Positions 15,658 through 23,564 of a stretch of 64,000 nt of DNA are shown here, piece by piece. Under the pieces are notes generated by a model. The model saw only the letters and a program-made list of their open reading frames with translations, was not told where the DNA came from and did no database searches. The translations under genes were made by a program, and so were the position numbers. The DNA lies in assembly GCF_020164955.1 (NCBI RefSeq), contig NZ_JAIUHG010000018.1, forward strand, positions 62,001 through 126,000. Reading direction: 5' to 3'. This DNA is from Mesorhizobium sp. CA8. Its GTDB lineage: Bacteria > Pseudomonadota > Alphaproteobacteria > Rhizobiales > Rhizobiaceae. Position 1 is the stretch's first letter. Every line of letters begins with the position of its first letter.

Positions 15658-17433
15658 ATGCGGCAAGGACGTGCGCGCTGGCTGACGAGGCTGGCATTTT
15701 TGACCGGTGTGGCGCTTTGGGTGCTGCCGGTCCAGGCCAAGGAAGAGGCCCAACCGCTGCAGATCACGTCGTTCTCGGGCGCCTATCTCGCGGCTCATAT
15801 CGCCGAAAGCGACAACGATCTCGACGACGCGATCGCTTATTACAAGCAGGCGCTGGCTTTTGCGCCGAACGATAAGGATCTGCAGCAGAGCCTGATGCTG
15901 GCTCTCGTCGCGCAAGGCCGCTTCGAGGAATCGCTGGTCTATGCCGACAAGCTGAAGGAAGTGCCGGACGTCGAGCGCTTCTCGCGCCTGGCGCTGGCCA
16001 TCGATTCCTTCCACAAGAAGGACTATGCCAAGGCGCAGTACTGGCTGAAGCTCTCGCTCGAATCCGATCTCGACCGGTTGCTCTCCGGCGTCATGGACGG
16101 CTGGGCCAAGGAGGGCGCCGGCAACGCGTCCGAGGCGATGGAGTCCATCGACAAGCTCAAGGGCCCGGACTGGTTCGGCCTGTTCAAATCGTTCCACCGC
16201 GCGCTGATCGCCGACGCCGCCGGCCTGAACGACAAGGCCGATGAACTCTACGCCGCCACGCTTGCCGACACCACGGCCGGCGGCTCCGCGCCCGAAACCT
16301 GGATGCGCAATGCACAGGCCTATGCCTCCTTCCTCGTCCGCAAGGGCGACAAGTCGAAGGCGCTGGCGGTGTTGAACCAGGCCGAGGCCTTTGCGCCGGG
16401 CAAGCTCGAAATCACCACGCTGCGCGACCGCATCGCCAAGGGCGACAAGATCGAGCCGCTCGTCGCCGGCCCGGCCGACGGCGCGTCCGAAATCCTGCTC
16501 GACCTTGCCACCGCGCTCAACCGCGGCGGCGGCGAGCCTTTCGTGCGGCTCTACCTGCAATACGCGCTGGCGCTGAAGCCGGACAGCGATGCGGCCCTGG
16601 TGCAGCTTGCCGCCGTCGCCGAGCAGCTCAAGGATGGCGAGGGCGCCATCGCGCTTTATCGCCGCATCCCGGCGTCCTCGCCGCTGAAGGAGCTTTCCGA
16701 CCTCCAGCTCGGCCTCAACCTCGCCGATCTCGACAAGCATGACGAGGCCATCGCCCATCTCAAGGCCTATCTCGACAAGCATCCGGAGGACATGCGCGCC
16801 TATCTGGCGCTTGGCGGCGTCTATGGCTCGAAGGAAGATTTCCGCTCGGCCGCCAATCTTTACGACAAGGCCGTCGAGCAGTTGAAGACGCCGACCGCCG
16901 CCAACTGGAATATCTTCTACCAGCGCGGCATCGCCTATGAGCGGCTGAAGGAATGGCCGAAGGCCGAACCCAACTTCCGCAAGGCGCTGGAGTTGCAGCC
17001 CGACCAGCCGCAGGTCATGAACTATCTCGGCTATTCCTGGGTCGACATGAACATTAACCTCAAGGAAGGCCTGGCGATGATCCAGAAGGCCGTGGATCTC
17101 AGGCCAAACGACGGCTACATCGTCGATTCGCTCGGCTGGGCCTATTACCGGATGGGCCGCTTCGACGATGCCGTGCGCGAGATGGAGCGCGCCGTTTCGC
17201 TGAAGCCCGAGGATCCGGTCCTCAACGACCATCTCGGCGATGCCTACTGGCGCGTCGGCCGCAAGCTCGAGGCAACCTACCAGTGGAACCAGGCGCGCGA
17301 CCTGAAGCCGGATCCGGATGTGCTCGCCACCTTGCAGCAGAAGTTGCTCAAGGGCCTGCCGCCGATCGAGTCCAACACCGCGCAGGAAACCCCCAAGGCG
17401 AAGCCGGTGCCGGCGCCCGCGCCGAAAGGCTGA
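15658..17433 (+). CDS. Exported tetratricopeptide repeat protein
   Basis: A 591-residue protein with a signal peptide (basic MRQGRARWLTR, hydrophobic core, cut after VQA around residue 27) and TPR-like helical pairs along its whole length, clearest in residues 30-110 and 370-560 (for example YDKAVEQL, AEPNFRKALELQPDQPQVMN). The C-terminus is Pro/Ala/Lys-rich. Such proteins act as scaffolds in the periplasm or at the outer membrane; a specific partner is not evident. ATG at 15658 is preferred to GTG at 15610, since it begins the signal peptide. Confidence 0.88.
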   Translation: MRQGRARWLTRLAFLTGVALWVLPVQAKEEAQPLQITSFSGAYLAAHIAESDNDLDDAIAYYKQALAFAPNDKDLQQSLMLALVAQGRFEESLVYADKLKEVPDVERFSRLALAIDSFHKKDYAKAQYWLKLSLESDLDRLLSGVMDGWAKEGAGNASEAMESIDKLKGPDWFGLFKSFHRALIADAAGLNDKADELYAATLADTTAGGSAPETWMRNAQAYASFLVRKGDKSKALAVLNQAEAFAPGKLEITTLRDRIAKGDKIEPLVAGPADGASEILLDLATALNRGGGEPFVRLYLQYALALKPDSDAALVQLAAVAEQLKDGEGAIALYRRIPASSPLKELSDLQLGLNLADLDKHDEAIAHLKAYLDKHPEDMRAYLALGGVYGSKEDFRSAANLYDKAVEQLKTPTAANWNIFYQRGIAYERLKEWPKAEPNFRKALELQPDQPQVMNYLGYSWVDMNINLKEGLAMIQKAVDLRPNDGYIVDSLGWAYYRMGRFDDAVREMERAVSLKPEDPVLNDHLGDAYWRVGRKLEATYQWNQARDLKPDPDVLATLQQKLLKGLPPIESNTAQETPKAKPVPAPAPKG

Positions 17434-17457
17434 GCGTTGCGATATTGAGTTTCTGGC

Positions 17458-17475
17458 GGGGCCCTTCGGGGCCCC
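17458..17475. terminator. Hairpin between convergent genes
   Basis: GGGGCCC (17458-17464), loop TTCG, GGGCCCC (17469-17475), 25 bases after the TPR gene stop and just before the end of the GNAT pseudogene. A short T-run (CATTTT) follows. It could serve both convergent genes. Confidence 0.6.
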
Positions 17476-17482
17476 TGCATTT

Positions 17483-17943
17483 TCAGAACATCTTTCTGTA
17501 GACGACGAAACCGGACTTCTCGCCGACCTTGTCGTAGAGCTGCATCGCCGTGTGGTTCGTCTCATGCGCCAGCCAGTAGACACGGTTTCGCGCCCGCTTG
17601 CCTGGCGCGCTCATAGACGCCTTCGATCAGCGCCCGGCCGACGCCCTGGCCGCGCGCAGCTTCCGTGGTGAAGATCCTGCAGGTAGCAGCTCGGCGCGAT
17701 CGACGTCGTCGAGCGATGATAGAGATAGTGGACGAGGCCGAGCAGATTGCCGTCGCGCTCGGCCACCAGCGCATGCACCGGCTCATAGGCATCGAAGAAA
17801 CGCGACCAGGTCATCTGCGTGATCTCGCCGGCAAGCGCCGTCGGGCCGGAGCGCCCGTATAACGTGTTGTAGCCGCCCCAGAGCGGCAGCCATTGCTCGT
17901 AATCCTGCCTTGTGACGGGTCGGACGGCAAGTTGACCGGACAT
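17483..17943 (-). pseudogene. GNAT-family N-acetyltransferase broken by two frameshifts
   Basis: The frame starts at ATG 17943 (MSGQLAVRPVTRQDYEQWLP) and runs well to CYLQDL (about 17685). The next frame then continues FTTEAARGQGVGRALIEGVY, the acetyl-CoA-binding motif of GNAT enzymes. It goes out of frame again at about 17583, where an extra C in GCGAAACCGTG breaks the join, and a third frame continues with a VYWLAHETNH-like C-terminus ending at 17483. A two-base loss (CTCTTC to CTTC) and a one-base gain explain the pattern. Either it is a recent pseudogene or these are two sequencing errors; no function is assured. Confidence 0.8.
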
Positions 17944-18053
17944 AGCGAAACCCTCTGTCGTTGAATTGGAACGGAGCAAACGGCGACCGCCGCTCGACGG
18001 CAATGGGCCAGCCCGCCGCAAAGCTTTCCGCCTTGCCCGGCGCGAGCCACCGC

Positions 18054-18082
18054 CTTGACGCTCGGCGGCCCGGCAACTAGGG
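18054..18082 (+). promoter_or_regulatory. Sigma-70 type promoter of glyQ
   Basis: CTTGAC (18054-18059), 17 bases, then CTAGGG (18077-18082). This matches the rhizobial CTTGAC-N17-CTATAT form in the -35 box, with a weaker -10. The glyQ start is about 25 bases downstream of the likely transcription start. Confidence 0.5.
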
Positions 18083-18112
18083 AAGCGTCATCCTGCGCTT
18101 TCCGAGGCCGCC

Positions 18113-19060
18113 GTGACCATCGAGATTCCCGCCCATATGCATCCCAGCCGCTCCTTCCAGGGGCTGATCCTGACCTTGCACAGTTACTGGGCGGACCATG
18201 GTTGCCTCATCCTGCAGCCCTACGACATGGAGGTCGGCGCCGGCACCTTTCATCCGGCGACCACCTTGCGCGCGCTCGGCCCCTTGCGCTGGAACGCCGC
18301 TTACGTCCAGCCCTCGCGCCGGCCGAAGGACGGCCGCTATGGCGAGAACCCGAACCGACTGCAGCATTATTACCAGTACCAGGTGATCCTGAAGCCCAAT
18401 CCGCCGAACCTGCAGGAGCTCTATTTGGGCTCCCTTGAGGCGATCGGCGTCGATCCGCTGCTGCATGACATCCGCTTCGTCGAGGACGACTGGGAAAGCC
18501 CAACGCTGGGCGCCTGGGGACTCGGCTGGGAATGCTGGTGCGACGGCATGGAAGTCTCGCAGTTCACGTATTTTCAGCAGGTCTGCGGCATCGAATGCGC
18601 GCCGGTGGCGGGCGAGCTGACCTACGGCCTGGAGCGGCTCGCCATGTATGTGCAGGGCGTCGACAATGTCTATGATCTGAACTTCAACGGCCGCGAGGGC
18701 GCCGAGAAAGTCACCTACGGCGACGTCTTCCTGCAGGCCGAGCAGGAATATTCGCGCCACAATTTCGAATTCGCCAACACCGCGATGCTGCTGAGGCACT
18801 TCGAGGACGCCGAGGCCGAGTGCAAGGCGCTGCTCGATGCCGGCACGCCGAAGCCGAGCGACAATCTGGCAATGCACCGCATGGTTTTCCCGGCCTACGA
18901 CCAGTGCATCAAGGCAAGCCATGTCTTCAACCTGCTCGACGCGCGCGGCGTGATCTCGGTCACCGAGCGGCAGAGCTACATCCTGCGCGTGCGCAATCTG
19001 GCCAAGGCTTGCGGCGAGGCGTTCCTCAAGACGCGGGCGGGCGGGCTGGAGGCGGCTTAA
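18113..19060 (+). CDS. glyQ: Glycine--tRNA ligase subunit alpha
   Basis: The 315-residue alpha subunit of the bacterial alpha2beta2 glycyl-tRNA synthetase, which holds the class II catalytic core. SFQGLILTLHSYWADHGCLI, the QPYDMEVGAGTFHPAT block, and YVQPSRRPKDGRYGENPNRL contain motifs 1 and 2; GLERLAMYVQGV is the motif-3 region. Length is normal. An apparent GTG start lies at 18113. glyS follows after 434 bases, unusually far for this pair. Confidence 0.97.
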   Translation: MTIEIPAHMHPSRSFQGLILTLHSYWADHGCLILQPYDMEVGAGTFHPATTLRALGPLRWNAAYVQPSRRPKDGRYGENPNRLQHYYQYQVILKPNPPNLQELYLGSLEAIGVDPLLHDIRFVEDDWESPTLGAWGLGWECWCDGMEVSQFTYFQQVCGIECAPVAGELTYGLERLAMYVQGVDNVYDLNFNGREGAEKVTYGDVFLQAEQEYSRHNFEFANTAMLLRHFEDAEAECKALLDAGTPKPSDNLAMHRMVFPAYDQCIKASHVFNLLDARGVISVTERQSYILRVRNLAKACGEAFLKTRAGGLEAA

Positions 19061-19242
19061 GCCGACACAGCTTTCACGGTCTCGATGGCGGCGGCGGCGG
19101 CCGGCAACGCGATCTGCGCCGCTGCGCCGTCGATCGTGCGCATGGCCTGCCTGACCCCCGGCATCGTGATGGTGCCATGCGCCTGGGCGGCGAAGCAGGC
19201 GCTGAGCGCCAGGATCTGCAGGGTTCTCGATGCCGTCTTCAT
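19057..19242 (-). CDS. Possible small exported protein between glyQ and glyS
   Basis: A 61-residue frame on the strand opposite glyQ/glyS, starting ATG at 19242, with a convincing signal peptide (MKTASRTLQILALSACFAAQAHG) and an Ala-rich mature part. Its TAA stop overlaps that of glyQ in a shared TTAA. The ribosome-binding site is weak and no family is recognised. It could be a genuine small periplasmic protein or a chance frame in GC-rich DNA. Confidence 0.4.
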   Translation of the reverse strand: MKTASRTLQILALSACFAAQAHGTITMPGVRQAMRTIDGAAAQIALPAAAAAIETVKAVSA

Positions 19243-19441
19243 CGTCGTTCAGCCAATAGGTCTCTGCCTGAGCGTTTGTCGCTTCAGCGCAGCGTTCGGT
19301 TCATCGGAAGGTCTGCTCCAAGGACGGGCCGCCTGGCGCCAACCCGACAGCGGACCGAAAAATTCCGTGAAATCGCTTGAAGAGGCGATCTGCTTGCGGG
19401 TGACAGCGGCCGACCGAGTTGCTATTTCCCGCCCATTCGTT

Positions 19442-19484
19442 ACGGCGCTGCGCGCCGACCCCTCCCCATCAAGGGGAGGGTAGG
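19442..19484. repeat. Partial palindromic repeat before glyS
   Basis: The segment ACGGCGCTGCGCGCCGACCC followed by CTCCCCATCAAGGGGAGGGT resembles one end of the CTCCCC...GGGGAG palindromic elements at 5460 and 20721. It lies just before the glyS start (19495), in a gap where 19243-19441 shows nothing else recognisable. Confidence 0.5.
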
Positions 19485-19494
19485 GAACCAATCA

Positions 19495-21804
19495 ATGCCC
19501 GACTTGCTGCTCGAACTTCGCTCCGAGGAAATTCCCGCCCGCATGCAGCGCAAGGCTGCCGGCGACCTCAGGAGGATGCTGACCGACGGTTTGGTCGAGG
19601 CGGGCCTGACCTATGAGGCGGCGCGCGAATATTGGACGCCGCGGCGCCTGGCGCTCGATATCCGTGGCTTGACGGCGCGCTCCAAGGACATCCGCGAAGA
19701 GATCAAGGGACCCTCGACCACGGCCCCCGAGCAGGCCGTGCAGGGCTTCCTGCGCAAGGCCGGCCTGTCGTCGATCGCAGACGCCCATGTCCATTCCGAC
19801 CCGAAGAAGGGCGACTTCTATGTCGCCCATATCGTGAAGCCGGGCAGGGCGGCCGAAGAGATCATTGCCGAACTGGTGCCGGGCATCATCAGGAACTTCC
19901 CTTGGCCGAAATCGATGCGCTGGGGGCCGGCCTCGGCGAAACCCGGCTCGCTGCGCTGGGTGCGGCCGCTGCAGTCGATCGTCTGTACCTTCGGCCCGGA
20001 GACCGAGGAGCCGGTGGTGGTCGATTTCGAGATCGACGGCGTCCGCTCAAGCAACGTCACCTATGGCCATCGCTTCCACGCGCCGGGCCCGATCGCCGTG
20101 CGCCGCTTCGACGACTATGTGGCGAAGCTCGAAGCGGCCAAGGTCGTGCTCGACGCCGACCGCCGCAAGGAGATCATCCTGGCCGACGCCCGCAACACCG
20201 CCTTCGCCAACGGCCTTGACCTCGTCGAGGACGAGGGCCTGCTGGAGGAAGTCTCCGGCCTGGTCGAATGGCCGGTCGTGCTGATGGGCGAGTTCGAGCA
20301 GGATTTCCTCACCATTCCGGGCGAGGTCATCCGCCTCACCATTCGCGCCAACCAGAAGTGTTTCGTGACCCGGCCGCAGGGCGCGGGCGAAAACCTGTCG
20401 AACCGCTTCATCCTGGTCGCCAACATCGAAGCGACCGACGGCGGCAAGGAAATCGCCTATGGCAACGGCAAGGTGGTGCGCGCGCGCCTGTCCGACGCGC
20501 TCTATTTCTGGAAGACCGACCAGGGCGATCTGCCCGACCTCGACCAGCTGAAGGAATCGGCGGAGAAGTTCGACCTGGATTTGAAGAAGCCGCTCGACCA
20601 GCGCATGGCGCGGCTCGACCATCTCAACGTCACCTTCCACGCCAAGCTGGGCACGCAAGGCGCGCGGGTCGCGCGTATCAAGCGGCTGGCTGAGGAGCTG
20701 GCGCCGACGGTCGCGAAGTCGACCTCCCCTCTTGCGGGGGAGATGGCCGGCCGGCCAGAGGGGGTCGCCGCGCGTGAAGCGCCGACATCTTCTGCGGCGA
20801 GAGGCAGCGTCGGCGCTCTACGTGAGGCGACCTCCCCTGTCGCCTTCGGCGACATCTCCCCCTCAAGGGGGGAGATTACCGCGCTCGTCGCCCGCGCGGC
20901 CGTGCTCGCCAAGGCCGATCTGCAAACCGAAGTGGTCGGCGAGTTCCCCGAGCTTCAGGGCGCCATGGGCCGCAAATATGCGCTGCTGCAGGGCGAGCAT
21001 GCGTCTGTGGCCGCAGCCGCCGAGGAGCATTACAAGCCGCAGGGTCCTTCCGACCGCGTGCCGACCGATCCGGTCTCGGTTGCCGTCGCGCTCGCCGACA
21101 AGCTCGATACGCTGACCGGCTTCTGGGCGATCGACGAGAAGCCGACCGGCAGCAAGGACCCGTTCGCGCTGCGGCGAGCCGCGCTTGGTGTGGTCAGGAT
21201 CCTCATCGAGAATCGCATTCGTCTGGCGCTGACGTCTGTTTTCGCCAAGGCCTTTGCAAGCTTCAAGGGCGGTGCGGATCAGTCGTCCGACCTCCTCGCC
21301 TTCTTCCACGACCGCCTGAAAGTCTATCTCCGCGACCAGGGCGCGCGGTACGATCTGATCGATGCCGTCATCACACCGCAGTCCGACGACCTGCTGCAGA
21401 TCGTGCGCCGCGTCGAGGCGCTCGGCTCCTTGCTCGACACCGAGGACGGCAAGAACCTGCTTGCCGGCACCAAGCGCGCCGCCAACATTCTGGCCGCCGA
21501 GGAGAAGAAGAAAACGCTCATTGCCGAAACTGTTGAGCCGGCGCTGTTCCGCGAGGACGCGGAAAAGAAGCTCTATGCCGCGGTGAATCAGGCCGAGAAG
21601 GAAGCCGGCCAAGCAATTCAAAATGAAGATTTTTCCGCTGCCATGCTGGCTCTTAGCGTGTTGCGCGAACCGGTTGATTCATTCTTTGAGGGCGTTCTCG
21701 TGAATGATGAGGACCAGGCCGTGCGCGCCAACCGTCTGGCGCTTCTCGCCCGCATCCGCGCCGCCACCGATCAGGTCGCGGATTTTTCAAAAATCGTAGG
21801 CTGA
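19495..21804 (+). CDS. glyS: Glycine--tRNA ligase subunit beta with an in-frame repeat-encoded insert
   Basis: The 769-residue beta subunit of glycyl-tRNA synthetase, needed for tRNA binding. It begins MPDLLLELRSEEIPARMQRK, the family start, and later has FEQDFLTIPGEVIRLTIRAN and DPFALRRAALGVVRILIENR, with the C-terminal anticodon-binding helical part (residues about 640-769). Family members are around 690-720 residues. The extra length is mostly residues 409-462, encoded by the palindromic repeat at 20721-20878 and placed between KRLAEELAPTVAK and the conserved ALVARAAVLAKADLQTEVVG block. The frame is kept throughout. The insert probably forms a surface loop. Confidence 0.96.
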   Translation: MPDLLLELRSEEIPARMQRKAAGDLRRMLTDGLVEAGLTYEAAREYWTPRRLALDIRGLTARSKDIREEIKGPSTTAPEQAVQGFLRKAGLSSIADAHVHSDPKKGDFYVAHIVKPGRAAEEIIAELVPGIIRNFPWPKSMRWGPASAKPGSLRWVRPLQSIVCTFGPETEEPVVVDFEIDGVRSSNVTYGHRFHAPGPIAVRRFDDYVAKLEAAKVVLDADRRKEIILADARNTAFANGLDLVEDEGLLEEVSGLVEWPVVLMGEFEQDFLTIPGEVIRLTIRANQKCFVTRPQGAGENLSNRFILVANIEATDGGKEIAYGNGKVVRARLSDALYFWKTDQGDLPDLDQLKESAEKFDLDLKKPLDQRMARLDHLNVTFHAKLGTQGARVARIKRLAEELAPTVAKSTSPLAGEMAGRPEGVAAREAPTSSAARGSVGALREATSPVAFGDISPSRGEITALVARAAVLAKADLQTEVVGEFPELQGAMGRKYALLQGEHASVAAAAEEHYKPQGPSDRVPTDPVSVAVALADKLDTLTGFWAIDEKPTGSKDPFALRRAALGVVRILIENRIRLALTSVFAKAFASFKGGADQSSDLLAFFHDRLKVYLRDQGARYDLIDAVITPQSDDLLQIVRRVEALGSLLDTEDGKNLLAGTKRAANILAAEEKKKTLIAETVEPALFREDAEKKLYAAVNQAEKEAGQAIQNEDFSAAMLALSVLREPVDSFFEGVLVNDEDQAVRANRLALLARIRAATDQVADFSKIVG
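20721..20878. repeat. SPLEGEM-type palindromic repeat element, copy 2, inside glyS
   Basis: The reverse complement of this segment matches the intergenic element at 5460-5616 nearly end to end, including GGAGATGTCGCCGAAGGCGA and TCACGTAGAGCGCCGAC. On the glyS strand it reads in frame without a stop, giving peptides such as TSPLAGEMAGRPEGVAAREA and VAFGDISPSRGEIT. The opposite strand reads ISPLEGEMSPKATGEV, the same peptide as copy 1. Confidence 0.92.
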
Positions 21805-21846
21805 CGGCGCAGAGATCGCGTCTCACATCGAGGCGGTATCCAGTGT

Positions 21847-22350
21847 CTACATCGCCTTGCCGACGCGCGGCAGCGGCTGAGCATTCGGCGGCTGCGCGCC
21901 GCCCGATGCGTTGGCTGTCGCGGCCGGCTGGCTGGCGGTTTTGCTGTTGCCGTTCGAAGCGGACGCGGTGCCGTTCGCGGGCGTTGCCGGCGACGTGCCG
22001 TTTGCCGGCGCGGTGGCTGTAGTTGCCGGCGTGGTGGGCTTGGCCGCTGCGGTCGCCGCGGGCGTTGCGAAAGCGCCGCCAACGATGCCGCCGCGAATGA
22101 TCATCGGGGCTTGCTGGTGCCCGGACTTCTCGGGAATTGCCGCGACCTTTTCGTCGGTGACGGCAGGCATGGGGTCGCCAAGCGCTATCATCGACGGGGT
22201 CGAGGCCGAGGACAGCTTGGCCGGCTCGATCGCATTCAGCCGGATGACTGAAGGCGTCGAGGTCGAGGGGGCGACCATGACGATCGACGAGGCATATGCC
22301 GCGCCGTTCATCGCCAGAAGGCTGATGCCCAACGCTCCAAGCAAACGCAT
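21847..22350 (-). CDS. Exported low-complexity protein, unknown function
   Basis: A 167-residue protein with a signal peptide (MRLLGALGISLLAMNGAAYAS), a moderately complex region to about residue 95, then an Ala/Thr/Pro/Asn/Ser-rich tail (KPTTPATTATAPANGTSPAT and similar) ending PLPRVGKAM. No known domain is seen. The tail looks like a disordered wall-spanning or linker region. ATG at 22350 is chosen because the signal peptide starts there. It is convergent with glyS, 42 bases apart. Confidence 0.7.
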   Translation of the reverse strand: MRLLGALGISLLAMNGAAYASSIVMVAPSTSTPSVIRLNAIEPAKLSSASTPSMIALGDPMPAVTDEKVAAIPEKSGHQQAPMIIRGGIVGGAFATPAATAAAKPTTPATTATAPANGTSPATPANGTASASNGNSKTASQPAATANASGGAQPPNAQPLPRVGKAM

Positions 22351-22515
22351 CACAACAACTCCCAAGCCCGCAACCGCATGGAACCCGCACCTTAGGGCCG
22401 GCAGATTGAAGCCGGCTTGCGTGGAAACTTAACATTTTAGGGATTGATAAATCGCCAATACCCGCACTTGCCCGATGGAAGCGGCCGTATTACGGGACCG
22501 GCATGTTCAGGACTG

Positions 22516-23487
22516 GTGGCGGATTTGGCTGAGATACTGGCGATCGGCGAGGCTATGGAGCAGGCATTGGCGCTGCTCGAAGGCGGTGACGTCGTCGCCA
22601 TCCCGACCGAGACGGTGTATGGCCTTGCCGGCGACGCCACCAACGGCGTTGCCGTGGCGCGTATTTTCGAGGCCAAGGGCCGGCCGCGCTTCAACCCGCT
22701 GATCGCCCATGTCGCCGATCGCGCGATGGCGGACCGTATCGCCGGTTTCGACCCGCTGTCGGCAAAGCTCGCCGAAGCCTTTTGGCCAGGCCCGCTGACG
22801 CTGGTGCTGCCGCAGCGCGCCGGCAACGGCATCCATCCGCTGGTCACCGCGGGGCTGGACACGATCGCGCTGCGCATGCCGCGCGGGTTCGGTGGCGAAC
22901 TGATCGTGCGCCTCGGCAGGCCGGTCGCCGCCCCCAGCGCCAATTCTTCCGGAAAGATCAGCGGCACGACAGCGCAGGCGGTCGCCGCCGATCTCGGCGC
23001 CAGGATCGGGCTGGTCGTCGATGGCGGTGCGACGCCGGTCGGCCTGGAATCGACTATTCTCAAGGTCGAGAACGGCAAGTTGCGGCTGCTCAGGCCCGGC
23101 GGCATCGGCGCCGAGGAGATCGAGGCGGTGGCCGGCGCGAAATTGTCGCGCGGCGCAACCGGTATCGAGGCACCGGGCATGCTCGCCTCGCATTATGCGC
23201 CGGGCGCCGCGATGCGGCTCAACGTCGAGAAAATTGCCGAAGGCGAGGCGTTGCTTGCGTTCGGCCGCAACCGCGCCGAGGGCTGGGAACGGGCCGTTGC
23301 GCTGCGCAATCTCTCCGAAAGAGGCGACCTGCGCGAAGCGGCAAGCAACCTCTTCGCCTATATGCAGGCGCTCGACCTTGTCGGCGCCGCGACCATCGCC
23401 GTCGAGCCGATCCCGTTCGAGGGCCTGGGCGAGGCGATCAATGACCGGCTCGCGCGCGCCGCCGCGCCGCGTGACAACACCGCTTGA
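22516..23487 (+). CDS. L-threonylcarbamoyladenylate synthase (Sua5/YwlC type)
   Basis: A 323-residue enzyme that makes threonylcarbamoyl-AMP for the t6A modification of tRNAs. The YrdC domain shows VVAIPTETVYGLAGDATN, then RFNPLIAHVAD and AFWPGPLTLVLP, and a SANSSGKISGT segment. A C-terminal Sua5 domain follows (residues about 215-320, containing APGMLASHYAPGA), so it is the two-domain Sua5 form rather than short TsaC. The start is uncertain: GTG at 22516 gives a normal N-terminal length; TTG at 22444 and ATG at 22555 are alternatives. Confidence 0.92.
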   Translation: MADLAEILAIGEAMEQALALLEGGDVVAIPTETVYGLAGDATNGVAVARIFEAKGRPRFNPLIAHVADRAMADRIAGFDPLSAKLAEAFWPGPLTLVLPQRAGNGIHPLVTAGLDTIALRMPRGFGGELIVRLGRPVAAPSANSSGKISGTTAQAVAADLGARIGLVVDGGATPVGLESTILKVENGKLRLLRPGGIGAEEIEAVAGAKLSRGATGIEAPGMLASHYAPGAAMRLNVEKIAEGEALLAFGRNRAEGWERAVALRNLSERGDLREAASNLFAYMQALDLVGAATIAVEPIPFEGLGEAINDRLARAAAPRDNTA

Positions 23488-23506
23488 GTCTATCTCTTTG
23501 TTTCGA

Positions 23507-23547
23507 CAATTCCGGACGGAAACCGCTTCGCACTTTTCCTGGAATTG
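23507..23547. repeat. Short CAATTCC...GGAATTG interspersed repeat
   Basis: CAATTCCGGACGGAAACCG to CCTGGAATTG: outer arms CAATTCC and GGAATTG are perfect inverted repeats. Occupies most of the gap between the Sua5 gene and the FAD oxidoreductase gene. Confidence 0.7.
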
Positions 23548-23564
23548 CTCTAGTCTCGCCGCCC

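Noticed and set aside
15523..17583. A 686-codon minus-strand frame opposite the TPR gene
   Set aside because: Composition of a shadow frame; the plus frame has a signal peptide and TPR pattern. Only its first residues belong to the third frame of the GNAT pseudogene.
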